NCBI RefSeq assembly: GCF_003026365.1
Contig: NZ_PYOM01000010.1
Coordinates: forward strand, 1 to 64,000
Direction: 5' to 3'
DNA from: Photobacterium angustum
Lineage (GTDB): Bacteria; Pseudomonadota; Gammaproteobacteria; Enterobacterales; Vibrionaceae
Length of the DNA: 64,000 nt
A program made the translations under genes and the position numbers. The first letter of the stretch is position 1. The number at the start of each line of letters is the position of its first letter. Below the pieces are notes generated by a model. That model was not told where the DNA came from and did not search any database. It saw only the letters and a list, made by a program, of their open reading frames with translations. Of the stretch, positions 62,692 through 64,000 are shown piece by piece.

Positions 62692-64000
62692 ATGGTAGCA
62701 CAGTGTGATAAGAAAACGTTTAAAGCTAGACTCGTTGCTATTGGCTGTACTTATGAACCTTGGATTGCGTTATTAGAACAGACTGGATGGAAAACACATT
62801 GTTGTTATGACCTTCGTACTGCTGATGCCATCTTGGAAGAATATAGTCCTTGTATTTGTATTGTCGATCTTAGTAATAATGATTTTAGTTTGAATAGCAT
62901 TTCTTTAAGGGCAAATAAAACAAAGCAAGTAAAATGGATAGCTGTTATTAAAAAAGAACAACTTGGAATGGACTCCATTTGTCAATTTATAAATAATTAC
63001 TGCATTGATTATTTTTCAATTCCTATTCCATCGACGCATCTATTAGAAACTGTGGGTCATCAACTAGGCATGTTAGAAATTGAATCTAACTCTTGGACTG
63101 AATTAGATGCGCAGCAAGATGTCGGTTTATTTGGCGAATCTAAATCAATCAAGCATTTGAGAGATATGGTTCGGCGTGTAGCAATGACAGACGTTAATAT
63201 CTTTATAAGCGGTGAGCAAGGAACCGGGAAAGATCTTATTGCGAATTCAATTCATAATCTAAGTAAACGAAGAAATGATGGCTTTACTATGATAAATTGT
63301 GCATCACTCATGGACGATGATGAGCAAATAGCCTTTTTAAATACAGACGGTGAACATATATCTGATAACACGATAAGAGCGGGGACTGTGCTACTTAATG
63401 GTGTTGAAGAGCTGTCTAAAAATTTACAACAAAAACTTCTCGCCTATTTACAAAAACCAACTAATGATTCTTTAGAAGATACCAGAGAGTGTGATGTTCG
63501 TGTTATTGCCTGTTCAAGTGCCAACTTAGAGCAAGCAATTGCGAATGAAACATTCAGTAAAGAGTTATTCTATCGTCTTAATGTTTTCCATATTTCAGTA
63601 CCAACATTACGTGAAAGAGGTGCTGATATCATTGCTTTGGCTGAGTATTTCTTACAAAAATATTCAAGAGAATATAATACTATTGCAACTCAGTATAATG
63701 AAGAAGCAAAACAGTTACTTCTACGTTATAACTGGCCTGGCAATGTACGAGAGTTAATAAATCAAATTAAACGAGTTTCATTATTAACAGACGGTAATGA
63801 AGTGGGTGTTGAACACTTCGATTTACCTAAGAAAATAAACATGAAGCAAAGTTTACGTAATATTAAAGATGAGGCAGAAAAAGACGTACTGGTTGCAGTA
63901 TTAGAAACTCACCGTGGTCAGGTGGCGTCAGCAGCAAAAGATCTTGGTGTTTCAAGAGCAACAATGTATCGCTTATTGAATAAACATAATATTGTGCCTG
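62692..64000 (+). CDS. vpsR: VpsR-like biofilm transcription activator (3' end outside window)
   Basis: 436 codons are visible and the frame stays open to the window end; V. cholerae VpsR has 444, so little is missing. The start ATG follows AAGGTGA. The receiver-like N-terminus (VAIGCTYEPWIALLEQTGWKTHCCYDLRTADAILEEYSPCICIVDLSNNDFSLN) matches VpsR. The AAA+ region has GEQGTGKD (Gly174 onward), but the GAFTGA loop is replaced by a deletion and the Walker B position reads LLNGVEEL. The C-terminal Fis-type HTH (HRGQVASAAKDLGVSRATMYRLLNKH) is complete. VpsR binds c-di-GMP and works with sigma-70 rather than hydrolysing ATP for sigma-54, consistent with the lost motifs. Confidence 0.9.
   Translation, partial: MVAQCDKKTFKARLVAIGCTYEPWIALLEQTGWKTHCCYDLRTADAILEEYSPCICIVDLSNNDFSLNSISLRANKTKQVKWIAVIKKEQLGMDSICQFINNYCIDYFSIPIPSTHLLETVGHQLGMLEIESNSWTELDAQQDVGLFGESKSIKHLRDMVRRVAMTDVNIFISGEQGTGKDLIANSIHNLSKRRNDGFTMINCASLMDDDEQIAFLNTDGEHISDNTIRAGTVLLNGVEELSKNLQQKLLAYLQKPTNDSLEDTRECDVRVIACSSANLEQAIANETFSKELFYRLNVFHISVPTLRERGADIIALAEYFLQKYSREYNTIATQYNEEAKQLLLRYNWPGNVRELINQIKRVSLLTDGNEVGVEHFDLPKKINMKQSLRNIKDEAEKDVLVAVLETHRGQVASAAKDLGVSRATMYRLLNKHNIVP

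Overview
The window reads as chromosomal DNA of a marine gammaproteobacterium of the Vibrionaceae, most likely a Photobacterium. The evidence is an AT-rich gene-dense layout, a VpsR-type biofilm regulator, a CsrB-family sRNA with a VarA/GacA-type upstream box, and many protein families typical of Vibrionaceae (DUF2058, DUF2750, HopJ, DM13, questin-oxidase-like). The genus is inference; I could run no database search. I see no prophage, insertion sequence, integron or CRISPR array.

Layout. 1-9.2 kb: C-terminal part of a giant type I-secreted adhesin with RTX repeats. 9.4-24.7 kb: housekeeping and small genes, namely astB, a YidB-like/kbp pair, yaiL, a phosphohexomutase, a questin-oxidase-like protein, two lipoproteins (one of only 40 aa), tRNA-Gly(CCC), two small related helical proteins, a flippase-like membrane protein, an ACT protein, a Zur-boxed DUF1007-NicO metal transport pair, an orphan LptA-like protein and a GNAT. 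24.7-29.8 kb: yqhD with its regulator yqhC, and kefF-kefC. 30.3-35.7 kb: a TonB-dependent receptor/YfiR-like/diguanylate cyclase operon, convergent with a CsrB-type sRNA gene on the minus strand. 36.2-41.9 kb: a five-gene tripartite MacAB-like efflux operon. 42.4-50.1 kb: a 2OG-dioxygenase/PLP enzyme pair, a long GAPDH, a SIS protein with a divergent AraC regulator, and a DMT exporter. 50.1-51.2 kb: a decaying cluster that includes a broken MreB-like gene. 51.3-55.4 kb: a DJ-1/PfpI protein, then a divergent metal-sparing locus. In it fumC and a FagA-like gene sit behind Fur boxes, and rpmE2-rpmJ2 sit behind a Zur palindrome. 55.4-64 kb: a NifW-like protein, a LysE exporter, a DM13 protein, two RelA/SpoT-fold proteins (one with a signal peptide), HopJ, DUF2750, a ClsC-like cardiolipin synthase lipoprotein, and a VpsR-like regulator cut by the window end.

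Two themes link the genes. The first is surface and biofilm control: adhesin, receptor-coupled diguanylate cyclase with an intact I-site, CsrB sRNA and VpsR. The second is metal limitation: iron-free fumarase and zinc-free ribosomal proteins under Fur- and Zur-type sites, plus a second Zur-type site before the NicO operon. The best candidates for new biology are the two RelA/SpoT-like proteins and the Zur-boxed DUF1007-NicO operon. The strongest RNA find is the csrB locus with its activator box.
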